Below, piece by piece: positions 7,756 to 16,199 of a stretch of 64,000 nt of DNA. The DNA lies in assembly GCF_017310035.1 (NCBI RefSeq), contig NZ_CP022296.1, positions 682,001 through 746,000 on the forward strand, in the 5' to 3' direction. The notes under the pieces are model-generated. The model was not told the origin of the DNA. It ran no database searches and worked only from the letters and a program-made list of their open reading frames with translations. Position 1 is the stretch's first letter, and the number at the start of each line of letters is the position of its first letter. Made by a program: the position numbers and the translations under genes. Origin of the DNA: Nocardioides sp. S5 (GTDB taxonomy: Bacteria > Actinomycetota > Actinomycetes > Propionibacteriales > Nocardioidaceae).

Positions 7756-8664
7756 CTAGCTGTTGAAGCGGGAGGTCTTGGACGAGGCGAGCTCGCGAGC
7801 CTGCTCCAGCGGCACGCCCTCGAGCGCCTCCGCGACGTCGGAACCGAGGTGGCTCACCTCGGTGCCGCGCTCGAGCGGGACGAGGGTGTGCACCAGGCGG
7901 TCGTCGTAGGCGTGCACCATGGAGAAGGCCTGGTTGGCGTCGACGCCCGACACGAAGCGGTCCACCGGAGCGGGGTCGCTGGTGTAGCAGCTGGCCGAGG
8001 CCACCGACACCGGTACGCCGACGAAGGTGGACCACGTCGACAGGTGGAGGTGCCCGGCCAGGATCCCGCGAACGTCGGTGCCGGTGATGACCTCGGCCAG
8101 CGCCTGCTGGTCCTGCAGCTCGATCAGCTCGGCGGCGCGCAGCATGGGCAGCGGCAGCGGCGGGTGGTGCATCGCGAGCAGGGTGCCGTGCTCGGCCGGG
8201 GTGGCCAGCACGTCGGCGAGCCACGCGAGCTGCCCGGGGGTGAGGTCGCCGTGGTGGTGTCCCGGGACGCTCGTGTCGAGGGCGACGATGCGCAGCCCGT
8301 CGACCTCGTGCACCCGGTCCTGGGGTCCGTCGTCGTCGGAGTCGAAGAGGCCGCGCGCGAAGGGCGCGCGCTCGTCGTGGTTGCCCATCGTCCACACCAC
8401 GACCGCGCCCATCGCGGCCGCGGCCGGCTCGACGATCGAGCGCAGCGTTGCGTAGGCCTCGGGCTCGGCGCGGTCGGCCAGGTCGCCGGTGAAGATCAGG
8501 GCCTGCGGGGCCGGGCTCACGGCCGCGAGCCGGGCGAGGGCGAGGCGGAGGTGGGCGTCGTTGTCGATCACGCCGTAGTGCCGCGCGCCGCCACCGATGA
8601 GGTGCGGGTCGGAGAGGTGCGCGATGACGTGCCGCGGTGCGGCGTACTGGCCCAGCTGCTTCAC
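7756..8664 (-). CDS. Metallophosphoesterase, CpdA/Rv0805-like
   Basis: 302 residues. Metal-binding motifs are in canonical order: AHLSDPHL (15-22), FTGDLAD (about 57-63), MGNHDER (about 92-98), a His in AMHHPPLPL (about 165), and AGHLHLSTW (about 202). This is the class III phosphodiesterase pattern of CpdA and mycobacterial Rv0805, which hydrolyse cAMP or 2',3'-cyclic nucleotides with two metals. Known Rv0805 has broad phosphodiesterase activity, so cAMP turnover is only a possibility here. GTG start with TAGGCT 6 nt upstream (leaderless). First gene of a two-gene operon. Confidence 0.87.
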   Translation of the reverse strand: MKQLGQYAAPRHVIAHLSDPHLIGGGARHYGVIDNDAHLRLALARLAAVSPAPQALIFTGDLADRAEPEAYATLRSIVEPAAAAMGAVVVWTMGNHDERAPFARGLFDSDDDGPQDRVHEVDGLRIVALDTSVPGHHHGDLTPGQLAWLADVLATPAEHGTLLAMHHPPLPLPMLRAAELIELQDQQALAEVITGTDVRGILAGHLHLSTWSTFVGVPVSVASASCYTSDPAPVDRFVSGVDANQAFSMVHAYDDRLVHTLVPLERGTEVSHLGSDVAEALEGVPLEQARELASSKTSRFNS

Positions 8665-8670
8665 GGCCTC

Positions 8671-8676
8671 AGCCTA
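8671..8676 (-). promoter_or_regulatory. Candidate -10 element, metallophosphoesterase operon
   Basis: Minus-strand TAGGCT with a 6-nt gap to GTG 8664; leaderless arrangement. Confidence 0.5.
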
Positions 8677-8762
8677 GGACCGCGCGGAAGGATGACGGCA
8701 CGCGTGGTCGAGGGGTCGGCCGCTGTTCATCCGACGGTCGGCCGGCCGTCGCGGATGGCCCT

Positions 8763-8768
8763 TACGGT
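8763..8768 (+). promoter_or_regulatory. Candidate -10 element, mannosyltransferase gene
   Basis: TACGGT with a 7-nt gap to ATG 8776. It decides the start of the downstream gene over the in-frame ATGs at 8692 and 8755. Confidence 0.45.
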
Positions 8769-8775
8769 CCGCAGC

Positions 8776-10266
8776 ATGGTGGCGCGGGGACTGGTCGGCA
8801 GCGTGCTCGTGCTGCTCGGCGGGCTGGTGGTCGCGACCCTGCCCGAGAGTGCCGTGGTGGCGGACGTCGACCTGCTGCAGCTGCTCCGTGGCACCGCGCC
8901 CGGGCGGATGACCGGTCTCGTCGTGGTGCTGCTCGGGCTCGGGCTGCTGGCGTCGGCGTGGCTGCGCCTGTGCCGGCTGGCTGCCCGCACCGACGAGGCC
9001 GGGCAGGCCGACGTCCTCGCCACCGTTCGCGCAGCGACCGTCGTCTGGTCGCTACCGCTCCTGCTGGCCCCGCCGCTGTTCTCCCGCGACGGCTGGTCGT
9101 ACGCCGCCCAGGGCACGCTCACCCACCGCGGCCTCTCGCCCTACGAGCACGGGCCGTGGGCGCTGGTCGGGCCCCGCTCGGTCCCCGGGCCGATCGTCGA
9201 GGGTGTCGACCCGCGCTGGATGGGCACGCCGGCGCCCTACGGCCCGGTCCCGCTGATCGGTGGCGACCTGGCCGCGGGTCTCACGTCCGACCCGTGGCTG
9301 CTGGTCGTCGCGCACCGGGGGATGGCGCTGGTCGGCCTGGTGCTGCTGGCGTGGGCCGTGCCACGGCTGGCGCGCTGGTGCGGCGCCAACCCTGCGCTCG
9401 CCTCGTGCCTGGTGCTGGCTTCTCCGCTCATGGTCGCCAACGGTGTGGCGGGGCTGCACAACGACCTGCTCATGGTGGGCCTGACGGCGGCCGCGCTCGT
9501 CGTCGCCCGCGACCACGGATGGGTGGCGGGTGCGGTGCTCGGCGGGCTGGCGGCCGGCGTGAAGCTGCCCGGGGGACTGGTCTGCGTGGCGGTCGTCCTG
9601 CTCACCGCGCCGGCGGCGGGGCTCCTCGTGCGCGTGCGGCACGGCGCCCGGGTGGCGGGCGTCGCGGTGCTCGCCCTCGTCGGGCCCGGCGTGGTGTGGG
9701 GGCTGGGGGTCGGGTGGATCGGCGCGCTCGGGGTCCCCGGCACGGTGAACACGCCGCTGTCGTTGCCGACGCTCGTCGGCGGGTGGCTCGACCTCGTGGC
9801 CGCCTGGGTCGGGCTCGGCGCCCCGGACGCGGCCTTCCTCGACCTCGTACGCCTCGTGGCCCAGGTCGCCGCGGTCGGGGTCGCCGGGTGGGCGCTGCTG
9901 CGCCTGCCGGTCGGCGACCCGCGCGAGGCGGTGCGGGCGGTCGCCCTCGTGACGGCGGCGACCGTCGCCCTCAGCCCGGTGGTCCACCTCTGGTACTTCC
10001 TGTGGGTCGTGCCCTTCGTGGCCGTGCAGCGCCTCGGTCGCAGCGGGAGTGCCGCGCTGGTCTCGGTGTCGCTGGTGGGCGGGCTGGTGGCGCCGATGGA
10101 CTCCTCACTGCACGGCGCCTACCTGGCGATCGTGATCGGGTCGCTCGTGGTGGCTGCGGTCGCGGTGCTGCTGCTCGCCACCCGCCGGGCACGCGAGCGG
10201 CTCGACGGCATCGCCACCGACGAGTGGACGTCCAGCAGGGAGCCGACCGTGGCCCACCAGGGGTAG
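8776..10266 (+). CDS. mptB: MptB-like polyprenol-phosphomannose alpha-1,6-mannosyltransferase
   Basis: 496 residues with about a dozen hydrophobic helices, a GT-C fold. The first extracytoplasmic loop holds PPLFSRDGWSYAAQG (near residue 96), the conserved acidic loop of MptA/MptB enzymes, followed by the PYGP loop near 155. Known MptB extends alpha-1,6-mannan chains of lipomannan at the membrane using decaprenyl-phosphomannose. The start at 8776 is set by the -10 hexamer and places helix 1 at the N-terminus; ATGs at 8692 and 8755 would prepend a non-hydrophobic stretch. Its 3' end overlaps the convergent GT4 gene by 148 bp, suggesting linked work on mannose-containing lipoglycans (inference). 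Confidence 0.75.
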   Translation: MVARGLVGSVLVLLGGLVVATLPESAVVADVDLLQLLRGTAPGRMTGLVVVLLGLGLLASAWLRLCRLAARTDEAGQADVLATVRAATVVWSLPLLLAPPLFSRDGWSYAAQGTLTHRGLSPYEHGPWALVGPRSVPGPIVEGVDPRWMGTPAPYGPVPLIGGDLAAGLTSDPWLLVVAHRGMALVGLVLLAWAVPRLARWCGANPALASCLVLASPLMVANGVAGLHNDLLMVGLTAAALVVARDHGWVAGAVLGGLAAGVKLPGGLVCVAVVLLTAPAAGLLVRVRHGARVAGVAVLALVGPGVVWGLGVGWIGALGVPGTVNTPLSLPTLVGGWLDLVAAWVGLGAPDAAFLDLVRLVAQVAAVGVAGWALLRLPVGDPREAVRAVALVTAATVALSPVVHLWYFLWVVPFVAVQRLGRSGSAALVSVSLVGGLVAPMDSSLHGAYLAIVIGSLVVAAVAVLLLATRRARERLDGIATDEWTSSREPTVAHQG

Positions 10267-11300
10267 CGCTCCGCGCGCGTGCGGGCCGCGGCCCGGCGCC
10301 GCGCCACGGGGCGGGCCGCAACCTCGAGCACCGCGTCCGCGAGCGCGCCCGCCTCGGGCGCGCCCCAGCCGCCGGAGGCCTCGTCGACCAGCTCGCGCGC
10401 CCCGCCCCGGTCGGCGGTCACGACCGGCGTGCCCGAGGCCAGCGCCTCGAGCACCGCGAGGCCGAAGGTCTCGCCGGGGCAGACGCTCAGCGCCACGTCG
10501 GCGTGTGCCAGCGCGCGGCTCAGCCGCGCGGGGGAGTCGACGTAGCCCCGGAACCGCACCGGGGCGTCGCCGGCGAGCTCGACCAGCTCGTCGCGGTGCG
10601 GCCCGACGCCGTAGACGTCGAGGCGTAGCGGCACCCCGCGCCGGTGCAGGTCGACAGCGGTGGCGACCGCGAGGTGCGGGCTCTTCTCGCGCGACAGCCG
10701 CCCGGCGTGCACCAGCCGCAGGCCGTCGACCCGCGCGCGCCGGTGCGGGCGGAACGTGTCCAGGTCGACGCCCAGCGGGACGCGTACGACCGGGCACCCC
10801 GCCGCCGCGGCGACCGCGGCGAACTCGTCGCGGGCGTAGGCCGAGGTGACCACGACCGTGTCCACGCTGCGCACCAGCAACCGGTTGAGCAGCCCGGCCG
10901 ACACCTTCGACGTCGCGTCGAGCCCGGTGCGCAGGGCCAGCATGTCGTCGAGGCGCTCGTGCGAGAGCAGCACCGACCCCACGCCGCTGCGCCGGGCCCA
11001 GCGCGCCACCGGAAGCAGCGTCGACTTGTCGCTCAGCTCGATCGAGGTCGGTCCCCACTCCTCGAGGATCTCGATGACGCGCCACGGCTCGACGATCAGC
11101 CGGTAGCCGCCGCCCACCCGTGGTGCGCGGAGCTGGACGACGTCACCCAGCGGGCCGGACGTCCGGACGTCCTCGGGGCCGGGTACGACGAGCAGGCGGC
11201 GGCAGCCGGCCTCCACGTATCCCGCCCCCAGGGCGCGCAGCGCGGTGCGCATGCCCCCCGACGCAGGTCCGACGAAGTTGGCCAGCTGGGCGATGCGCAT
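10119..11300 (-). CDS. Glycosyltransferase family 4 (GT-B) protein
   Basis: 393 residues. An N-terminal Rossmann domain starts MRIAQLANFVGPASGGMRT with the Gly-rich acceptor loop; the C-terminal domain has VHAGRLSREKSPHLAV near 210 and the nucleotide-sugar motif PGETFGLAVLEALASGTPVV near 300, whose two Glu residues form the E-x7-E motif. Resemblance to the GDP-mannose-dependent PimB/PimC-type branch and the neighbouring MptB homologue suggest an alpha-mannosyltransferase. The last 35 or so residues after WWATVGSLLDVH are Ser/Ala/Arg-rich and are read antisense through the mptB 3' end, so they may not be functional. Confidence 0.83.
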   Translation of the reverse strand: MRIAQLANFVGPASGGMRTALRALGAGYVEAGCRRLLVVPGPEDVRTSGPLGDVVQLRAPRVGGGYRLIVEPWRVIEILEEWGPTSIELSDKSTLLPVARWARRSGVGSVLLSHERLDDMLALRTGLDATSKVSAGLLNRLLVRSVDTVVVTSAYARDEFAAVAAAAGCPVVRVPLGVDLDTFRPHRRARVDGLRLVHAGRLSREKSPHLAVATAVDLHRRGVPLRLDVYGVGPHRDELVELAGDAPVRFRGYVDSPARLSRALAHADVALSVCPGETFGLAVLEALASGTPVVTADRGGARELVDEASGGWGAPEAGALADAVLEVAARPVARRRAAARTRAERYPWWATVGSLLDVHSSVAMPSSRSRARRVASSSTATAATTSDPITIAR

Positions 11301-11351
11301 GTGCGCACGGTGGCGCAGCCGGGTGAACGGACCCCGACGGACGCCTTGCCG

Positions 11352-12572
11352 TCAGCGGGCCGGGAGGATGCGGCCGGTGACCTCGCCGAGCGAGATGCGG
11401 CCTCCGCCCGTGCCGGGCGCGGTGTAGCGCAGGGTCACCTCGTCGCCGTCCTCGAGGAAGGTCCGCTCGCGGCCGGCGACGGTGAAGGGCTCCTTGCCGC
11501 CCCAGCTCAGCTCGAGCAGCGACCCCCGCTGGTCGCGCTCCGGTCCGGACACGGTGCCGGAGCCCCACAGGTCCCCGGTGCGCACGCTCGCGCCGTTGAC
11601 GGTCGTGTGGGCCAGCATCTGCGCGGGCGACCAGTACATGGTGCGGTAGGGCGGGCGGGCGACGACCTCGCCGTCGAGCACCACCTCGACCTCGATGTCG
11701 AGACCCGCGGGGCCCTCGACGCGGAGGTAGTCGAGCACCTCCGGGTCGTCCTGGCCGGGCAGCTCGGTCCACGCCGCGTCGAGCGCCGCGAGCGGCGTGA
11801 CCCACGCGCTGATCGAGGTGGCGAACGACTTGCCCAGGAACGGGCCGAGCGGGACGTACTCCCACGCCTGGATGTCGCGCGCCGACCAGTCGTTGAGGCC
11901 CACGACGCCGAAGGTGTGGCGGGCGAGGTCGGCGGTTGCCACGCGCTCGCCCATCGCCGAGGGGACGCCGACGACGAAGCCGAGCTCGGCCTCGATGTCG
12001 AGGCGCGCCGACGGGCCGTAGGTCGGCCGGTCCGCGTCGGGCGCCTTGCGCTGCCCGCAGGGACGTACGACGTCGGTGCCCGAGACGACGACGGTGCCGG
12101 AGCGGCCGTGGTAGCCGACGGGGAGGTGCTTCCAGTTGGGCAGCAGTGGCTCGGCGTCGGGACGGAACATCCGCCCGACGTTGGAGGCGTGGTGCTCGGA
12201 GGCGTAGAAGTCGACGTAGTCGCCGACGGTGAACGGCATCAGCATCCGCACCGAGTCCACCGGTGACAGGGCCGGCTCCACGAGGTCGCGCTCGGTCTCG
12301 TCGGTCAGCAGCCCGGTGACCCAGGCCCGCGTCGACTCCCACACCGTCGGTCCGGCCGCCATGAAGGGGTTGAGCGTGGGCTGGTCGAAGAGCGCGTGGG
12401 TGTCGACCATGTCCGCGGCCGCGACGATGCTGAGGTCGAGCACCTGGTCGCCGATCCGCACCGCGACGCGCGGGTGCTCGCCGGAGCGGGCGAAGACGCC
12501 GTAGGGGAGGTGGTCGACGTCGAAGCCGGAGCCGGCGGCGCCGGGAACCCAGGTGGTGGCGTGGTGGGTCAT
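11352..12572 (-). CDS. fahA: Fumarylacetoacetase
   Basis: 406 residues. It cleaves fumarylacetoacetate to fumarate and acetoacetate, the last step of tyrosine/homogentisate degradation. The small N-terminal SH3-like domain is followed by the FAH fold: VDFYASEHHASNVGRMFRP near 118, EAELGFVVG near 185 and LNDWSARDIQAWEY near 222 supply the Asp/Glu ligands of the divalent metal and the catalytic His. The ATG overlaps the stop of the upstream unknown gene (ATGA), so the two are translationally coupled. hmgA is divergent just beyond. Confidence 0.95.
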   Translation of the reverse strand: MTHHATTWVPGAAGSGFDVDHLPYGVFARSGEHPRVAVRIGDQVLDLSIVAAADMVDTHALFDQPTLNPFMAAGPTVWESTRAWVTGLLTDETERDLVEPALSPVDSVRMLMPFTVGDYVDFYASEHHASNVGRMFRPDAEPLLPNWKHLPVGYHGRSGTVVVSGTDVVRPCGQRKAPDADRPTYGPSARLDIEAELGFVVGVPSAMGERVATADLARHTFGVVGLNDWSARDIQAWEYVPLGPFLGKSFATSISAWVTPLAALDAAWTELPGQDDPEVLDYLRVEGPAGLDIEVEVVLDGEVVARPPYRTMYWSPAQMLAHTTVNGASVRTGDLWGSGTVSGPERDQRGSLLELSWGGKEPFTVAGRERTFLEDGDEVTLRYTAPGTGGGRISLGEVTGRILPAR

Positions 12573-13426
12573 GAGTCCTCCGCGGGGTGGGGGGTGAGCA
12601 GGCCGAGGGCGACCAGGTCGTCGAGGGGCTCGGTCACCGAGCAGGAGCCGAACGAGGTGAACCAGCGGCGTGCCGAGCCGATGTCGGTCGCCGCGAGCGC
12701 CTCGCCGTCGCGCTGGCGCAGGGCGTCGGTCGCGTCGGCGAGGGAGCCGCCGTCCCAGAGCACCTGGGTGGCGACCAGGAGGTTGAGGAAGCCGTGCATG
12801 CCGCCGCCCTCGGGGTCGTGGCGCACGGCCCGGTGCAGGCCGGCGGTGCCCTTGAAGGGGGTCTCGCGGTCCAGGGCCGCGTCGATCCAGGAGGCGACCG
12901 TCGCCTCGTCGGGCACCAGGTCGTGGTCCACGTGGCCCAGCCGCAGCTTGAGCCGGAGGTCGGCCGCGGCCACCTCGTCGGCGGCGGCGAGCCAGGCGGG
13001 GGTGAGCGGCCCGGGGACCTCGACGTGGACGCGTAGGTCGTCGCCGAGCGTGCCCTCGTCGCGGGCGTGGTCGAGCGCGGCCACCACCCGGCGTACGTTG
13101 CCGGCGAGGTCGTCGGGGTCGCGCAGGGCGATCTCCAGCGCGGCCACCTCGAGGCCCAGCCGGGCGGCGGCAGCGAGGGGGCCGGCGACCTGCCCGGCGC
13201 CGCCGGTCACCACGACCGACAGCGGCGCGCCGAAGCCGCGGACCAGCGGCAGGTCGGTGTCCTTGAGCACGAAGGTCCCGACGAGGTCGGCGTACCACTC
13301 CTCGCGGCGGGCGCCCCACGACGCCGTCGCGTCCCGGAGGGGGACGTCGCCGGGCGGGAAGACCGCGGCGTCGTCGACGAGGCCACGCCACTGGGCGGAT
13401 TCGACAGGTGCGGGGGAGGGAGCCAC
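12569..13426 (-). CDS. Uncharacterised protein coupled to fumarylacetoacetase
   Basis: 285 residues, family not recognised. Visible blocks are DDAAVFPPGDVPLRDA near residue 18, GTFVLKDTDLP near 50, LRLKLRLGHVDHDLVP near 155, and FKGTAGLHRAVRH then MHGFLNLLVAT near 190-215. The alternation of beta-like and helical stretches looks like a TIM-type barrel (inference); there is no signal peptide or membrane helix. It is the first gene of the fahA operon and divergent from hmgA, so it probably acts in homogentisate degradation or its control. No maleylacetoacetate isomerase gene is seen nearby, which makes that step a candidate role. GTG start with TAGAGT 6 nt upstream. Confidence 0.8.
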   Translation of the reverse strand: MAPSPAPVESAQWRGLVDDAAVFPPGDVPLRDATASWGARREEWYADLVGTFVLKDTDLPLVRGFGAPLSVVVTGGAGQVAGPLAAAARLGLEVAALEIALRDPDDLAGNVRRVVAALDHARDEGTLGDDLRVHVEVPGPLTPAWLAAADEVAAADLRLKLRLGHVDHDLVPDEATVASWIDAALDRETPFKGTAGLHRAVRHDPEGGGMHGFLNLLVATQVLWDGGSLADATDALRQRDGEALAATDIGSARRWFTSFGSCSVTEPLDDLVALGLLTPHPAEDS

Positions 13427-13432
13427 GGGGCT

Positions 13433-13438
13433 ACTCTA
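13433..13438 (-). promoter_or_regulatory. Candidate -10 element, fahA operon
   Basis: Minus-strand TAGAGT, 6 nt before GTG 13426; leaderless. The inverted-repeat operator begins 10 bp upstream of it. Confidence 0.5.
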
Positions 13439-13447
13439 GCCACCAGA

Positions 13448-13475
13448 TAGCGGACGCCTGCGTCCGATAATCGGA
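13448..13475. promoter_or_regulatory. Compound inverted-repeat operator between fahA operon and hmgA
   Basis: Two overlapping palindromes share one half-site. CGGACGC (13451-13457), CT, GCGTCCG (13460-13466), extendable with one mismatch to 10-bp arms; and TCCGAT (13463-13468), A, ATCGGA (13470-13475). They lie in the 67-bp gap between the divergent homogentisate genes, so a regulator bound here could control both directions. No regulator gene is adjacent, and the responsible family cannot be named from the site. Confidence 0.55.
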
Positions 13476-13493
13476 AGACAGGAGTGACCGTCC

Positions 13494-14735
13494 ATGGCCC
13501 ACTACCGAGCCCTCGGCCGGCTGCCGCGCCAGCGCCACACGCAGATGCGCGACGAGGACGGTCACCTCTTCCGTGAGGAGCTGATGGGCGAGGAGGGCTT
13601 CTCCTCCGACTCGTCCCTGCTCTACCACTGCGGCGTGCCGAGCGCGATCACCGACAGTCAGGTCTGGGAGCTGCCCGACCAGTCGCGCACGCCCAACCAC
13701 CCGCTCAAGCCGCGCCACCTGAGGCTCCACGACCTCGAGACCGGTGGCTGCCCGGTCGAGGGCCGCCGCCTGGTGCTCGGCAACAACGACGTCCGCATCA
13801 GCTATGTGGTCACCGGCCCGGAGTCGATGGGGCCGTCCCCGCTCTACCGCAACGCCATCGGCGACGAGTGCGTCTACGTCGAGTCCGGCAGCGGCACGGT
13901 CGAGACCGTCTTCGGGGTCGTGGCCTACCGCACCGGCGACTACGTCGTGATCCCGCGCGCGACCGACCACCGCTGGGTCCCGGCGGAGCCGTCGCGGCTC
14001 TACGCGATCGAGGCCAGCTCCCACATCCACCCGCCCAAGCGCTACCTCTCCCGCTTCGGACAGCTCCTCGAGCACGCCCCCTACTGCGAGCGCGACCTGC
14101 ACGGGCCCACCGAGACGCACCAGGCCGAGGGCACCGACGTCGAGGTGCTGGTCAAGCACCGCACCAGCGCCGGCATCGTCGGCACGCGCCTGACCTACGC
14201 CACGCACCCCTTCGACGTGGTGGGCTGGGACGGCTGCCTCTACCCCTACACGTTCAACATCGAGGACTACATGCCGATCACCGGCAAGGTCCACCAGCCG
14301 CCGCCGGTGCACCAGGTCTTCGAGGGGTGGAACTTCGTGATCTGCAACTTCCTGCCCCGCAAGGTCGACTACCACGACCTGGCCATCCCGGTGCCCTACT
14401 ACCACTCCAACGTCGACTCCGACGAGGTCATGTTCTACGTCGGCGGCGACTACGAGGCGCGCAAGGGCTCGGGGATCAACCTCGGCTCGATCAGCCTGCA
14501 CCCCGGCGGCCACGCGCACGGCCCGCAGCCCAGCGCGATCGAGGCCAGCCTCGGTGCCGACTACTTCGACGAGTCCGCCGTCATGGTCGACACCTTCGCC
14601 CCGCTGGAGCTGGGCGAGGGCGGGCTCGCGGTGGAGGACCCGGCGTACGCCTGGACCTGGGCGGGCCGCGGTCCTGGTCCGGCGGGAGGTGCGTCCGGCG
14701 AGGACGGCGGACCGGCGGTCTTCAGCAACTCCTGA
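13494..14735 (+). CDS. hmgA: Homogentisate 1,2-dioxygenase
   Basis: 413 residues. It opens the ring of homogentisate with O2 and Fe(II) to give maleylacetoacetate. The C-terminal cupin carries the ligands: HSNVDSDEVMFYVGGDY near 305 (His and Glu) and LHPGGHAHGPQP near 340 (His). The N-terminus RHTQMRDEDGHLFREE fits the family. An AGGAG lies about 10 nt before the ATG. The last 25 residues are Gly/Ser-rich and variable. It is divergent from the fahA operon across a shared operator. Confidence 0.95.
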   Translation: MAHYRALGRLPRQRHTQMRDEDGHLFREELMGEEGFSSDSSLLYHCGVPSAITDSQVWELPDQSRTPNHPLKPRHLRLHDLETGGCPVEGRRLVLGNNDVRISYVVTGPESMGPSPLYRNAIGDECVYVESGSGTVETVFGVVAYRTGDYVVIPRATDHRWVPAEPSRLYAIEASSHIHPPKRYLSRFGQLLEHAPYCERDLHGPTETHQAEGTDVEVLVKHRTSAGIVGTRLTYATHPFDVVGWDGCLYPYTFNIEDYMPITGKVHQPPPVHQVFEGWNFVICNFLPRKVDYHDLAIPVPYYHSNVDSDEVMFYVGGDYEARKGSGINLGSISLHPGGHAHGPQPSAIEASLGADYFDESAVMVDTFAPLELGEGGLAVEDPAYAWTWAGRGPGPAGGASGEDGGPAVFSNS

Positions 14736-14762
14736 GCCGGGCCCGCCCTTCGGGTGGGTCGT

Positions 14763-14768
14763 TAGCGT
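14763..14768 (+). promoter_or_regulatory. Candidate -10 element, zwf operon
   Basis: TAGCGT with a 6-nt gap to ATG 14775; leaderless arrangement. Just upstream, GGGCCCGCCCTTCGGGTGGG (14738-14757) is GC-rich with imperfect dyad symmetry but no T-tract. Confidence 0.5.
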
Positions 14769-14774
14769 GGCGCC

Positions 14775-16199
14775 ATGACCAGCACCGGGTCCGACCTGCC
14801 GCCCTACGTCTTCCTCCTCTTCGGCGCCCGCGGCGACCTCGCGGCGCGCAAGCTCTTCCCCGGCCTCTACCGCCTCGCCGCGGCCGACCGGCTGCCGGAG
14901 GACTACGCCGTCATCGGCAGCGGACGCCACTCGCCGGGCACCGACGAGGAGTTCCGCGACGAGGTGCTCGGGGGCCTGCGCGACAGCATCGACGACCTCG
15001 ACGAGTCGGTCGCCCGGAGCCTGCTCGAGCGCACCTCCTTCGAGACCTCCGACGCCGACGACGGATCCGACCTGGCCGCGCGGGTGCGCGAGGTGGAGGA
15101 GTCCCTCGGCGACGGCGTACGCCGCCTGGTCTACCTCTCCGTGCCGCCCACCGCCATGTCCGGGATGGTCGCGATGCTGGGCCGCGAGGGCCTCGCAGAG
15201 CGCGCGCGGCTGGTGATCGAGAAGCCGTTCGGCCTCGACCTCGAGTCGTTCGAGGAGCTCGACCACGACGTGCACGAGGTCTTCGACGAGGACCAGGTCT
15301 TCCGCATCGACCACTTCCTCGGCAAGGAGGCCGTGCAGAACCTGCTGGCCCTGCGCTTCGCCAACGCGCTCTTCGAGCCCGCCTGGGACCGGCGCAGCAT
15401 CGCCTCGGTGCAGGTCGACGTCCCCGAGACGCTGGCGATGGAGGGCCGCGGCTCGTTCTACGAGTCCACCGGTGCGCTGCGCGACATGGTCTCCACCCAC
15501 CTCTTCCAGATCCTCGGCGCGGTGGCGCTGGAGGACCCGGGTGAGTGGTCGGCCGCTGCCGTGCGCCGCGCGCGGGCCGAGGTCTTCGACGCCGTGCGCC
15601 CGCTCGACCCCGCGCGCGTCGTGCTGGGGCAGTACGACGGCTACCGCGACGAGGACGACGTCGACGATGACTCCACCGTCGAGACCTTCGTGGCGCTCGA
15701 GGCCTGGGTCGACAACGACCGGTGGCGCGACGTCCCCTTCCACCTGCGCACCGGCAAGGCGATGGCCGAGACCCGCCGGACCGTCACCCTGCGCTTCCGC
15801 CAGCCCGACTCGACGGTGTTCGGCCCCGGCCTCGAGCCCGACGAGCTCGTCCTCGAGCTGACCGACGAGGCGCAGGTGCACGTCGAGCTCCTCGGCAAGC
15901 GTCCCGGCCCCGAGATGGAGCTCGCGCCGGCCACGATGCGCCTCGACCTCGGCGAGGAGCTGCCCCACGACGAGCCGCTCGAGGCCTACGAGCGGCTGCT
16001 GCTCGACGTGCTGCACGACGACCACACCCTCTTCGCGCACGCCGACGAGACGCGCCGGCTGTGGGAGGTCTGCCAGCCGGTCCTCGACGACCGCCCCGAC
16101 CCGTTGCCGTACGCCCAGGAGTCGTGGGGGCCGCGCGAGGCGCTCGACCTGCCGCCCGGCGGGTGGCGGCTCGGCCGGGGCGCAGCCGATGCGGGCTGA
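14775..16199 (+). CDS. zwf: Glucose-6-phosphate 1-dehydrogenase
   Basis: 474 residues, on the short side of the family. It oxidises glucose-6-phosphate to 6-phosphogluconolactone with NAD(P)+. The N-terminal dinucleotide motif is [17 protein letters not shown] (residues 16-32), VIEKPFG lies near 149, and the active-site motif RIDHFLGKE near 177-185 has the catalytic His and substrate-binding Lys. The Ser/Thr after GA in the usual GASGDL is Arg here, which may alter cofactor contacts. The next gene overlaps by 11 bp, making an operon with a GH15 hydrolase that could supply glucose. Confidence 0.92.
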   Translation: MTSTGSDLPPYVFLLFGARGDLAARKLFPGLYRLAAADRLPEDYAVIGSGRHSPGTDEEFRDEVLGGLRDSIDDLDESVARSLLERTSFETSDADDGSDLAARVREVEESLGDGVRRLVYLSVPPTAMSGMVAMLGREGLAERARLVIEKPFGLDLESFEELDHDVHEVFDEDQVFRIDHFLGKEAVQNLLALRFANALFEPAWDRRSIASVQVDVPETLAMEGRGSFYESTGALRDMVSTHLFQILGAVALEDPGEWSAAAVRRARAEVFDAVRPLDPARVVLGQYDGYRDEDDVDDDSTVETFVALEAWVDNDRWRDVPFHLRTGKAMAETRRTVTLRFRQPDSTVFGPGLEPDELVLELTDEAQVHVELLGKRPGPEMELAPATMRLDLGEELPHDEPLEAYERLLLDVLHDDHTLFAHADETRRLWEVCQPVLDDRPDPLPYAQESWGPREALDLPPGGWRLGRGAADAG

